A stretch of DNA of 64,000 nt. It comes from an uncultured Oscillospiraceae bacterium. GTDB lineage: Bacteria; Bacillota; Clostridia; Oscillospirales; Oscillospiraceae. The notes beneath the pieces were generated by a model. That model was not told the DNA's origin and made no database searches. It worked only from the letters and a program-made list of their open reading frames with translations. The position numbers and the translations under genes were made by a program. Below, piece after piece: positions 39,837-47,865 of the stretch. The DNA lies in assembly GCA_910587255.1 (NCBI GenBank), contig CAJUKT010000042.1:20485-84484 (forward strand), in the 5' to 3' direction. Position 1 is the stretch's first letter. Each line of letters begins with the position of its first letter.

Positions 39837-40496
39837 ATGGACTGGTATCCACTGATCAATTCCCTGCGCATCGCGGCGGTGAGCTGTGCCGTTGTGTTTT
39901 TCCTTGGCATCCTGTGCGCCTGGTATGCCGCTGGCCTTCCCCGTGCGGCAAAGGGTGTGCTGGATACGATACTCACCCTGCCGATGGTGCTTCCGCCTAC
40001 GGTGTGCGGGTACTTTTTGCTGCTGCTGTTTGGGGTGAAACGGCCGCTGGGGGCCTTTTTGGCCCGGTTCGGTGTGCGGTTTGTCATGACATGGTATGGC
40101 GGAGTGCTGGCCGCTTCGGCGGTGGCGTTTCCGTTGATGTACCGTACTGCCCGCGGGGCGTTTGAGAGCTTCGACGAGACGCTGGCGTACTCCGCGCAAA
40201 CGCTGGGACTGTCCAACGCCTTCATTTTCTGGCGTATCCGTATGCCGGCCTGCCGGCAGGGGATTTTGGCCGGTGCGGTGCTGGCTTTTGCGCGCGCTTT
40301 AGGGGAGTATGGGGCGACCAGTATGCTCGTTGGCTATACCCCGGGTAAGACCGCGACTATCTCCACTACGGTTTATCAGCTTTGGAGAACTGGCGACGAG
40401 GCGGGCGCGCTGCTCTGGGTGCTGGTAAATATGGCGGTCAGCGCGTTGACGCTGGTGGCGGTTAATATGCTGGAAGACCGCCAAAAAAGGCGGTGA
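39837..40496 (+). CDS. modB: Molybdate ABC transporter permease ModB
   Basis: A 219-residue permease with five or six helices; the conserved LPMVLPPTVCGYFLLLLFG and the EAA-type loop ETLAYSAQTLGLSNAFIFWR mark ModB. The start at 39837 has AAGGAG 7 nt upstream. The gene sits between modA and modC. Confidence 0.95.
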   Translation: MDWYPLINSLRIAAVSCAVVFFLGILCAWYAAGLPRAAKGVLDTILTLPMVLPPTVCGYFLLLLFGVKRPLGAFLARFGVRFVMTWYGGVLAASAVAFPLMYRTARGAFESFDETLAYSAQTLGLSNAFIFWRIRMPACRQGILAGAVLAFARALGEYGATSMLVGYTPGKTATISTTVYQLWRTGDEAGALLWVLVNMAVSALTLVAVNMLEDRQKRR

Positions 40497-40500
40497 AGCA

Positions 40501-41553
40501 GTGGGACTGCAAGTGCGGATTCGTAAAAAGCTGGGGGATTTCCTTCTTGACACAGCATTTGAAACGGATGGGGCGCGGCCTGAAGTGATGGGGCTGCTGG
40601 GGGCCTCGGGCTGCGGGAAAAGCTGCACCCTGAAGTGTATTGCCGGAATTGAAAGGCCGGACTGGGGGTACATTGTGCTGGACGGCGTGACGCTGTTCGA
40701 CTCGGAGAAAAAGATCGACCTGCCGCCGCAAAAGAGAAGGGTTGGGTATCTCTTCCAAAGCTATGGGCTGTTTCCTAATATGACGGTAGAACAAAATATC
40801 CTCTGCGGAATGGTGGGAGAAAAGAACCCGGGGGCGAGAAAAGCGGAATTGGGGCGGGTTCTTTCTGTGATGCAGCTGGAGGGGCTGGAAGGCCGCCGGC
40901 CCCGCCAGCTTTCCGGCGGCCAGGCGCAGCGGGTTGCGCTGGCGCGCATTCTGGTGAACAGGCCCCGGCTGCTTATGCTGGACGAGCCCTTCAGTGCCTT
41001 GGACAGCCACCTTCGGGAGAAGCTGCAATTCCGGGTGAAGGAGATTTTAGAGGATTTTGGGCGCACGGTGCTGGTGGTTACCCACAGCCGGGATGAGGTA
41101 TATCATCTGTGCCGCCGCGCGGCGGTAATGGACAAGGGCCGTCTGTTGACGCTCAAAGACACCAAGACGCTGTTTGCGGACCCTGAAAGTGTCTGCGCGG
41201 CGCGGCTTACCGGCTGTAAAAACATTGCTTCGGCGCACAAGAGCGGCGAATACGAAGTGGAGGTGCCGGACTGGGGGATTCGCCTGCAAACTGCCCAGCC
41301 GGTACGGGAGGGGCTGCGGGCTGTGGGTATCCGCGCTCACCGCTTCAATGCCGGGGCAAAACGGAATCGTGCCGCAGTCAAATGCCTGCGGGAGATGGAG
41401 GAGCCGTTTGGGCGGATTGTGGAGTTTCGCTGGGAGGCCCAGCCGGCTCATTCTGCGGCGCTGTGGTGGCGGGAGCCGAAAGACTGCGGGGTTTGTGGGT
41501 TCCCGGATGGTCTGGGTGTGGAGCCGGATGATGTGCTGCTGCTGTATGAATGA
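40501..41553 (+). CDS. modC: Molybdate ABC transporter ATP-binding protein ModC
   Basis: A 350-residue ATPase starting at GTG 40501, 4 bp after modB. Walker A GASGCGKS, Q-loop LFQSYGLFPNMTV, signature LSGGQAQR and Walker B LLMLDEPFSALDS are intact. The C-terminal ~110 residues fit the TOBE/MopI-like regulatory domain of ModC, which binds oxyanion. Confidence 0.94.
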   Translation: MGLQVRIRKKLGDFLLDTAFETDGARPEVMGLLGASGCGKSCTLKCIAGIERPDWGYIVLDGVTLFDSEKKIDLPPQKRRVGYLFQSYGLFPNMTVEQNILCGMVGEKNPGARKAELGRVLSVMQLEGLEGRRPRQLSGGQAQRVALARILVNRPRLLMLDEPFSALDSHLREKLQFRVKEILEDFGRTVLVVTHSRDEVYHLCRRAAVMDKGRLLTLKDTKTLFADPESVCAARLTGCKNIASAHKSGEYEVEVPDWGIRLQTAQPVREGLRAVGIRAHRFNAGAKRNRAAVKCLREMEEPFGRIVEFRWEAQPAHSAALWWREPKDCGVCGFPDGLGVEPDDVLLLYE

Positions 41554-41568
41554 GGGGGGACATAGGCT

Positions 41569-42555
41569 GTGAATGCGTTTTTTGCTGAACTGCTTCGGAT
41601 GATGGGGGAGCGGCGGGACGCGGTGCTGGCCGTGGTTGTGGCGAAACAGGGATCGGCTCCCAGGGGCGCCGGCGCTTGGATGCTGGTAAGCGGCGCGGGC
41701 CGGGAGGCGGGCAGTATCGGCGGGGGCGCGGTGGAGCAGGACGCGGTGAACCACGCGAAAAGCCTGCTGTCGGAGGGGCGCTGCGGTCAAAAAGAGTACT
41801 GCCTGTACCCGGATTCGTCCGATGGGCTGGACGCTGTTTGCGGCGGTAATGTGACGGTCTGCTTCTGGTTTATCGCGTGGGATGACGCGGCGTGGAGCCG
41901 CGTTTCCGCCCAGGCGCTGGAAAAAATTGCTGACCATCGGAGGGCGGGACTGGTACTGGATCTGGGCGGAGGGGCGCCTGCGCTTACGGAGGAAGGAGAT
42001 GGCGGATACCGGGGTGAAAGGGATCGCTTTTTTATGAAAGTGTTTGCCGGAGAACGGGCCGTGATCTTTGGAGGCGGGCACTGCGGCCAGGCGCTGGTCC
42101 CGATTTTGGCCAGCGTGGGATTTTGTGTTACGGTGTGCGATGACCGCCCGGATTATGCGGACCCGGGGCTGTTTCCAAAGGCAGAGCGCGTGGTGCTCGG
42201 AAGCTACAAGGAGCTTTGCGAGGGGTTCGGATTGACATCGGAGGACTACGTGGTGGTGATGACCAGCGGGCATGCCTGCGACTTTGAGGTGGAGGAGCGT
42301 GCGCTGAGGGTGGGTTCGGCATATGTGGGTGTGATTGGAAGCCGAACCAAAACGGCGTCCATCAACGCGAGGCTGCGGGAGCGCGGCATATCGGAGGAGG
42401 CGATCCGAAGCGTACATGCGCCCATTGGCCTGGATATTGGAGCTGTAACACCGCAGGAAATTGCGGTAAGTATTGCGGCGGAGATGATTCGGGTTCGCGC
42501 AGAACGGCTGGAGAAGGCGGGGAGGTCTGAAAAAATGTGCCCCATGTGCGAGTAG
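41569..42555 (+). CDS. XdhC-family molybdenum hydroxylase maturation factor
   Basis: A 328-residue protein with the N-terminal XdhC/CoxI domain (VAKQGSAPRGAGAWMLV, SIGGGAVEQDAV) and a C-terminal Rossmann domain (AVIFGGGHCGQALVPILASV; VVVMTSGHACDFEVEERAL). XdhC proteins bind the sulfurated cofactor and load it into xanthine-dehydrogenase-family enzymes. GTG start. The likely client is the NdhLMFS-like enzyme encoded 10 kb downstream. A C-terminal CPMC could bind metal. Confidence 0.93.
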   Translation: MNAFFAELLRMMGERRDAVLAVVVAKQGSAPRGAGAWMLVSGAGREAGSIGGGAVEQDAVNHAKSLLSEGRCGQKEYCLYPDSSDGLDAVCGGNVTVCFWFIAWDDAAWSRVSAQALEKIADHRRAGLVLDLGGGAPALTEEGDGGYRGERDRFFMKVFAGERAVIFGGGHCGQALVPILASVGFCVTVCDDRPDYADPGLFPKAERVVLGSYKELCEGFGLTSEDYVVVMTSGHACDFEVEERALRVGSAYVGVIGSRTKTASINARLRERGISEEAIRSVHAPIGLDIGAVTPQEIAVSIAAEMIRVRAERLEKAGRSEKMCPMCE

Positions 42556-42640
42556 ACGGGCGGCCGGCTTTGAGTGATGACGGAAATACCACCGCGCAGC
42601 ATAAAAACCGATCTTGTGTAGTGTAAATCATGATCTCAAT

Positions 42641-42683
42641 AACCCCCGCCCCGGACAGTTGCAGACTGTCCGGGGCGGGGGTT
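42641..42683. terminator. 18-bp terminator ending the cofactor operon
   Basis: AACCCCCGCCCCGGACAG / CTGTCCGGGGCGGGGGTT with a 7-nt loop, between convergent genes. Confidence 0.9.
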
Positions 42684-42740
42684 GGTGATTTTAGGGCAAA
42701 GCCGCCCTGCGCGGGTGCTTGGCCTAAATGACTGTTTGGT

Positions 42741-43970
42741 TCACTTTTCACAGAGAAAAGATAGGAGATTTTTGTATTCTATGCCGTCGTGGGGGTCTGG
42801 AAGAACCTTATCCATAGACAGGATTACCTTTCGGGAATGGGGGAATTTGACCTGGAGCAGCGGCTTATATTCCCGCTCAAAAAAGTCATCTTTGGAGGAA
42901 ATGGTTCGGCACACCTGGTAAAATTCGGTGCGGTCGCCTATCGTGGCGATGAAGTCGAGCTCACCCTTGCCGATTTTGCCGATTTGAACCTGATAACCAC
43001 GGCTTAGCAATTCAAATAGGACGGTGTTCTCCAGCTCGTAGCCCACATCGTCATAATTGTTGGTCAGACCGTGGCGCAGCCCGGTGTCTACGATGTAATG
43101 CTTGCTGCGGCTTTTGAGCTCTCGCTGGGCAAAAATATCGTACCGGGGTATTTTGTAGAAAATATAAGAGTTTTCCAGCGCGGCCAGATAGTTTGCAATG
43201 GTGTCGCTGGCAATCTTGTGTCCGATGGAGGCGAAGTGGTCGCTGATGCTTTTTGGAGAGCCGAGGACACCGATATTTCTCATCATGTACTGGGTGAGGC
43301 GCTCGAACATAGGCATATCCTTAATGACATTGTGGCGCATCAGGTCATTGACGAGGATGGTGTAGTAAATGCCCGAGGAGACGGAGCGGGCGACGCGGTC
43401 GTCAACCAAGGTTAAATTGACGGGCAGCAGGGAGCCGTAGTGAAGGTACTGGGTGAACAGGGCTTCGGCGGAGTGGAAGCCGCGGGGGCCGCAGGCCTCC
43501 ATATACTCCGAGAAGGAGAGGGGGTAGATGGGGAATTCCACATACCTGTCCTCGAACAGGGCCTGGAAGGCGTCGGTGTGCCAGTCGGCACAGGAGGCAG
43601 ACAAAAAGAAGCTGATGCTGTATTGCTTTTGCAGGGTGTGAATTGCGGATTCCCAGCCGTTGATAAAATTGACCTGCTTCAGGAATACGTAATACCGGGT
43701 GCTGTGGGAGACCAGGCGCTGCCGAAGGATCGCTTGAAATTGCTGGCTGTCGCTGCTGGTGTCCCATAAGATGTGTTCCAGGTTCAAATCAATGATCTGA
43801 TCTGATGAAATGCCGTTGGTTACGAGAAATTCTTCCATTTTTTGAAAGAGCGTTGCTTTGCCGGAGCTGCGAACCCCGGACAATATCTTGATGTCGTCGG
43901 TGTCGCAGACTTGGAACAGCGCGCGGAGTGTTTGGAGCTGGCGGCGGCTTAAATTGGTTTGGCTGATCAT
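42741..43970 (-). CDS. AAA_14/DUF4143-type protein with degenerate nucleotide-binding motifs
   Basis: A 409-residue protein with the layout of the AAA_14/DUF4143 family: N-terminal ATPase, PLSFSEYMEACG motif (~150), and a C-terminal restriction-like fold. Key residues are lost. Walker A reads GVRSSGKA (Thr/Ser replaced by Ala), Walker B reads FLKQVNFINGW where the family has LDE, and the nuclease-like core (GELDFIA, FYQVCRTIS) lacks the usual Lys. It is therefore probably not a working ATPase. It is the only leftward gene between the two molybdenum operons, with AAAGGTGG before the ATG. Confidence 0.8.
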   Translation of the reverse strand: MISQTNLSRRQLQTLRALFQVCDTDDIKILSGVRSSGKATLFQKMEEFLVTNGISSDQIIDLNLEHILWDTSSDSQQFQAILRQRLVSHSTRYYVFLKQVNFINGWESAIHTLQKQYSISFFLSASCADWHTDAFQALFEDRYVEFPIYPLSFSEYMEACGPRGFHSAEALFTQYLHYGSLLPVNLTLVDDRVARSVSSGIYYTILVNDLMRHNVIKDMPMFERLTQYMMRNIGVLGSPKSISDHFASIGHKIASDTIANYLAALENSYIFYKIPRYDIFAQRELKSRSKHYIVDTGLRHGLTNNYDDVGYELENTVLFELLSRGYQVQIGKIGKGELDFIATIGDRTEFYQVCRTISSKDDFFEREYKPLLQVKFPHSRKVILSMDKVLPDPHDGIEYKNLLSFLCEK

Positions 43971-44352
43971 AATGTTCCACCTTTCGAAGAATCCCGAGAA
44001 GCGTGGGGGAAGAAATTTAATACTAATTATACCAAAATAAATCTGCTTGGCAAGAAAATCATTTCAAACTCAAAATTTTGCAGAATTTTGCGAAGGGGGA
44101 GCTAGGCCCTTGCAATAAAGATATGAGATAAAAATTTTAGATAAAGCTAATTTTTAAGAAAATGTGGGCTGAAAGAGTTGCGACGGAGTTTGCCAAAAAA
44201 TGCCGCAAAACGAAGGGGGGATGGGGATATTTTTGGAGAAATATTCAAGAAAACTTAAATGAGCTAGGGATATTTCGGGCGAAAATGCTACGCTGGGCGA
44301 ATGGGCTGTGAGGAGTAGAATTCAAAAAATTTTAGACATAACTAAAAAAGTG
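43971..44352. other. Gene-free AT-rich spacer upstream of the hydroxylase operon
   Basis: No gene seen. AT-rich like the 34.1-34.3 kb stretch. It holds a dyad at 44227-44244. Confidence 0.65.
44227..44244. promoter_or_regulatory. AT-rich dyad upstream of the hydroxylase operon
   Basis: ATATTT-TTGGAG-AAATAT, 109 bp upstream of the -35. It resembles the dyad at 34243-34259 in sequence and placement upstream of an island operon. Function is inference. Confidence 0.35.
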
Positions 44353-44382
44353 TTGACACAAAGGCAAAAAGAATGCTATAAT
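44353..44382 (+). promoter_or_regulatory. Consensus promoter of the hydroxylase operon
   Basis: TTGACA (44353-44358), 18-bp spacer and TATAAT (44377-44382), with an extended -10 (TGC). It shares ATGCTATAAT and a similar downstream GCAA..AGCG.GG block with the promoter at 34324. Confidence 0.9.
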
Positions 44383-44446
44383 CATCGCAAGCGAGGCGGC
44401 TGTGCGATTGACTCGCAGCTTTGCAGGAAGGGGCATCTACTTAAAA

Positions 44447-45658
44447 ATGACAAGAAAAAATTTGGATCAAGGGCCGTGGAAAGGGGCAAAGTGGTGGGTA
44501 AGCCAATTCAACTTTGGCGAGCAGGTTTTCCCGCAGGCAGACCTGCGGGATAGAAAGGTGCTTTTTCACGATTCTACCCTGCGTGACGGGGAGCAGGCGC
44601 CGGGAATTGTTTTCAGCGCTGAGCAGAAAATGGAGATTGCGAAGCGCCTGTCCGACGCCGGTGTGCAGTACATCGAGGCAGGCTTCCCTGCGATTTCCGA
44701 GGCGGAGCAGCGCAGCCTGCGGGCGATTTCCGAGGCCGGCCTCCGGGCAAAAATCACATGCCTGTGCCGCGCCATGGAGAAAGACATTGACATCGCGAAA
44801 AACTGTGGGGTTCACGGCGCAATTATTGAACTGCCGGTTAGCTACCCGCGCCTGAAATACCAGTTTGGGTGGGAAGAACGGGCTGTGATCGAAAAGGCGC
44901 TTCGCGTTACCGAATATGCGAAGCAGAAAGGGCTTGCGGTTTATCTGTTTATGATCGACTCCACCCGCGCCCATGAAGAATTCCTGGAGGAGCTGACCAA
45001 AACCGTGACGGCGGCCGGATGTGTAGACCGGTTGTCCGTGGTGGACACCAACGGCTGCGCTTCCCCGGAGGGGATGGGCTATCTGGTGAGAAAGGTCAGG
45101 AGCTGGGTAGATGTTCCCGTGGAGGTCCACTGCCATAACGATTTCGGCCTGGGCGTGGCCAATTCCATCAGCAGCGTAAAGAACGGGGCGGGCAGCGTGT
45201 CCACAACGCTGAGCGCACTGGGGCAGCGGGCGGGCAATACCTGCTTGGAGGAGCTGGTGATGGCGCTGACTTGTTTATATGGGGTCAATACCGGCATTGA
45301 CGTGGCGAAGCTGTACGATGTGTCCCAGATCGTCCGGGAGTGGAGCGGCTGGAGCTTTCCGCCAAACAGCCCGGTGGTGGGGAAAAAGCTGTTCACCTGG
45401 GAAGCGGGAATTCCCACTGCGGCGCTGATGAAGAATCCTTTTACCGTGGAGCCGATCCTGCCGGAGCTGTTTGGCCGCAGGCACGATGTCCTTCTGGGCA
45501 AAAAATCGGGCAAGGCAAATCTGCAATGGAAAGCCCGGGAGCTGGGACTGGCGCTGGACGAGGAAAAGCTGCCGCTTTACCTGGACGAGGTAAAGGCCCA
45601 GGCCACACGGCAGCAGCGCGCGCTGACTGACGAGGAATTTGCCGCCATTGTGCGGTAG
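44447..45658 (+). CDS. DRE-TIM metallolyase (homocitrate/2-isopropylmalate synthase-like)
   Basis: A 403-residue HMGL-like enzyme. FHDSTLRDGEQAPGI is the catalytic DRE motif, EVHCHNDFGLGVANS carries the metal-binding HxH, and STTLSALGQRAGNTCLEELV is the third conserved block. The length matches NifV/homocitrate-synthase-like proteins and lacks the LeuA C-terminal allosteric domain. It should join or cleave an acyl-CoA and a 2-oxoacid; substrate unknown. It is the first gene of the hydroxylase operon, where it could assemble or split a carbon skeleton. It could also be the missing leuA, but its length and operon argue against that. Confidence 0.88.
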   Translation: MTRKNLDQGPWKGAKWWVSQFNFGEQVFPQADLRDRKVLFHDSTLRDGEQAPGIVFSAEQKMEIAKRLSDAGVQYIEAGFPAISEAEQRSLRAISEAGLRAKITCLCRAMEKDIDIAKNCGVHGAIIELPVSYPRLKYQFGWEERAVIEKALRVTEYAKQKGLAVYLFMIDSTRAHEEFLEELTKTVTAAGCVDRLSVVDTNGCASPEGMGYLVRKVRSWVDVPVEVHCHNDFGLGVANSISSVKNGAGSVSTTLSALGQRAGNTCLEELVMALTCLYGVNTGIDVAKLYDVSQIVREWSGWSFPPNSPVVGKKLFTWEAGIPTAALMKNPFTVEPILPELFGRRHDVLLGKKSGKANLQWKARELGLALDEEKLPLYLDEVKAQATRQQRALTDEEFAAIVR

Positions 45659-45695
45659 AATGGCTGTTTATAAAATTACAAGGAGGAACATGGCA

Positions 45696-46574
45696 ATGAA
45701 CAATGTAAATGCCCAGTGCTGCAACGAGGAGAAGTACCTGAAGTACCGTATGTTTGATATGTCATGGGTGGAGGTCAAGGAGTGGCTGGAAAAAACCGAC
45801 ACCGTGATTGTCCCGGTTGGCAGCATTGAACAGCACGGTCCCGCGCTGCCCTGCGGCGTGGACTCCTATGCCGGCTATTATGTGTGCCTGGAGGCGGCCG
45901 TCAAAGCGGATGTTCCCGTGGCCCCGCTGATGCCCTATGGGTACAGCTGCTTCCACATGCGGCCCAACGAGCCGGGCACGATTACCATTCGGGACGAGAC
46001 ACTGTTCAATGTGCTGTATGACATTGGCCGCAGTCTGGTGTTCCACGGCTTCAAAAAGATCATTTTCAGCACCGGACATACCTCCAATTCCGCTACCATC
46101 GACCGCGTGATCCGGGCCCTGCGCTATGAGACCGGCGCGCTGTGCTTCGGATGGGCGGCGGATACCGAGGTGTTCTCCAGCATGTGCGCGGATCTGATCG
46201 ACGGCGCCGACCAGCTGCCCGGCTGGCACGCCGGTGAAATTGAGGCCAGCTTGGCCATGCTGGTGTGCCCGGATTCCGTGCATAAGGAGCGCTTTGTGAA
46301 GGAGCTGCCCCATACCCCCGACTGGATGCCGGAGGGCAGCACAAAGGGTTCGGGAAGCGGCTTCGGCTTTGAGTATAAGGGCTTCCCTGTCCGGGTGGCC
46401 ATGGATCAGCAGGAGTATGACAACAGCGGGATTGCGGGCAATCCCCTCTTGGCGAGCCCGGAGAAGGCGGAAAAAATCTATGAGAGGATGACATCCCTGT
46501 TCGCCGAGTTCATCAAGGGCATTAAGCCCATTCAGGTGGAGATCAAGAAGCGGGACTTCCCCGAGCGCTATTGA
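45696..46574 (+). CDS. Creatininase-family amidohydrolase
   Basis: A 292-residue metalloenzyme. The metal site is visible as VGSIEQHGPALPCGVDSY (Glu/His/Asp ligands, ~40-57) and GWHAGEIEASLAM (~175), with STGHTSNSA in place of the usual GNGGN loop. Family members hydrolyse cyclic or linear amides (creatinine, inosose, formamidopyrimidines). In this operon a ring-opening amidohydrolase after ring hydroxylation is a natural role, but that is inference. The start at 45696 has AGGAGG 9 nt upstream; the ATG at 45690 is too close. Confidence 0.87.
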   Translation: MNNVNAQCCNEEKYLKYRMFDMSWVEVKEWLEKTDTVIVPVGSIEQHGPALPCGVDSYAGYYVCLEAAVKADVPVAPLMPYGYSCFHMRPNEPGTITIRDETLFNVLYDIGRSLVFHGFKKIIFSTGHTSNSATIDRVIRALRYETGALCFGWAADTEVFSSMCADLIDGADQLPGWHAGEIEASLAMLVCPDSVHKERFVKELPHTPDWMPEGSTKGSGSGFGFEYKGFPVRVAMDQQEYDNSGIAGNPLLASPEKAEKIYERMTSLFAEFIKGIKPIQVEIKKRDFPERY

Positions 46575-46593
46575 GAAACGCGGAGGCTGAGAT

Positions 46594-47772
46594 ATGGGAG
46601 CGGAAAGATTTTTGGCGGACAGGCTGAAGCATCACGGGGCGACGGATGACCGCCGGAAAATGCTGGCGCTGGCGGCCACAGTGGACGACGTGATCAATCT
46701 GGGCCGCGGTGATCCCGACCTGGAGACGCCTGGGTATATTATGGAGGCCGCGAAAGAGGGCCTGGACAAGCACATGACCCACTATACGGCGTGGGCGGGC
46801 CTGCCGGAGCTGCGGCGGGCCGTGGCGAAGAAGTTCCAGGCGGATGGGATTGCTTGCGATCCCAATACGGATATCCTGATTACAGTGGGCGCGCAAGAGG
46901 CGATTTTCCTGACGATGCAGAGCATTTTGAACCCTGGGGACGAAGTGATTGTGCCGGAGCCCAGGTATACGCCTTACGATACCTGCATTACCCTGGCCGG
47001 CGGCAAAATGGTGTCCTGCCCCACCTATGCCGAGGATGGTTTTCAGGTCCGGGCAGAGAATATTGAGCGGGTCATCACCGAGAAAACCAAGGCGATTCTG
47101 CTGGTCAGCCCCAACAATCCCACCGGCGCCGTGGCGAACCGGGCGACCGTGGAGGCGGTGGCCGGGCTTGCCCGAAGCCATGACCTCATGGTGATCTCAG
47201 ATGAACTTTATGGTTCGCTGCTGTTCGATGGGACGGTTCGCACCAGTCTGGCCTCCCTGCCCGGTATGAGGGAACGGACCGTCACGGTAAGCGGCGTTTC
47301 TAAAACCTACTCCATGACTGGGTGGAGAATTGGATTCCTCTGCGCGCCCAAAGAGATCATAGACCCCATGCTGAGCATCAAGTACGCAGTGACCATCTGT
47401 GCCACCGCCATTGCCCAGTATGCGGCCCTGGCTGCGCTGGAGAACCCCAGGTCTGCCGCTGCGGTGGAAGAGATCGTCCGCACCTACGACCAGCGCAGGC
47501 GGGTGGCCATGAAGCGGCTGGATCAGGCGGGGATCGAATACACAGTGCCAAAGGGCTCCTTCTATGTTTTTTGCAGCATTAAAAAGTACGGAATGTCCTC
47601 ATTTGAGTTTGCCAGCAGCCTGCTGAAGGAGACCGGGGTCTTTACATTCCCGGGCACCTGCTTCGGGGATATGGGAGAGGGCTTTATCCGGCTGTCCCTG
47701 CTGGTGCCCACGGAGAAAATTGAGGAGGCGTTTGATCGAATTGAGCGCTATTTGAAGGCGCGCGGTTTGTGA
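46594..47772 (+). CDS. PLP-dependent class I/II aminotransferase
   Basis: A 392-residue fold-type I aminotransferase. INLGRGDPDLETP, LLVSPNNPTGAVANR, VISDELYGSLLF and the PLP lysine motif VSGVSKTYSMTGWRIGF are clear. It resembles the aspartate/aromatic aminotransferase I-gamma group. In the operon it would interconvert an amino acid and a 2-oxoacid, possibly supplying or consuming the substrate of the DRE-TIM enzyme. Confidence 0.93.
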   Translation: MGAERFLADRLKHHGATDDRRKMLALAATVDDVINLGRGDPDLETPGYIMEAAKEGLDKHMTHYTAWAGLPELRRAVAKKFQADGIACDPNTDILITVGAQEAIFLTMQSILNPGDEVIVPEPRYTPYDTCITLAGGKMVSCPTYAEDGFQVRAENIERVITEKTKAILLVSPNNPTGAVANRATVEAVAGLARSHDLMVISDELYGSLLFDGTVRTSLASLPGMRERTVTVSGVSKTYSMTGWRIGFLCAPKEIIDPMLSIKYAVTICATAIAQYAALAALENPRSAAAVEEIVRTYDQRRRVAMKRLDQAGIEYTVPKGSFYVFCSIKKYGMSSFEFASSLLKETGVFTFPGTCFGDMGEGFIRLSLLVPTEKIEEAFDRIERYLKARGL

Positions 47773-47816
47773 GGAAGGCTTGAAATCTTATGACTGGTTC
47801 CACGGCTCCCCTATCC

Positions 47817-47839
47817 TTTAGATGCGGTACACATCTAAA
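47817..47839 (+). other. Intercistronic stem-loop before the TRAP genes
   Basis: TTTAGATG-CGGTACA-CATCTAAA, an 8-bp perfect inverted repeat in the aminotransferase-TAXI spacer, with no T run. It may set relative mRNA stability. Confidence 0.5.
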
Positions 47840-47865
47840 AATAAAATGAAATGAGGAGACAGAGC

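Noticed and set aside
38009..40225. A 738-codon open frame on the - strand across moaA, MOSC-MogA, modA and modB
   Set aside because: It is antisense to several well-supported genes, has low-complexity Arg/His/Pro/Gln composition and matches no family. Such frames are expected in GC-rich coding DNA.
44447..45658. leuA belonging to the leucine pathway
   Set aside because: It lacks the C-terminal allosteric domain, is far from leuCDB and heads a catabolic-looking operon. It cannot be fully excluded without a tree.
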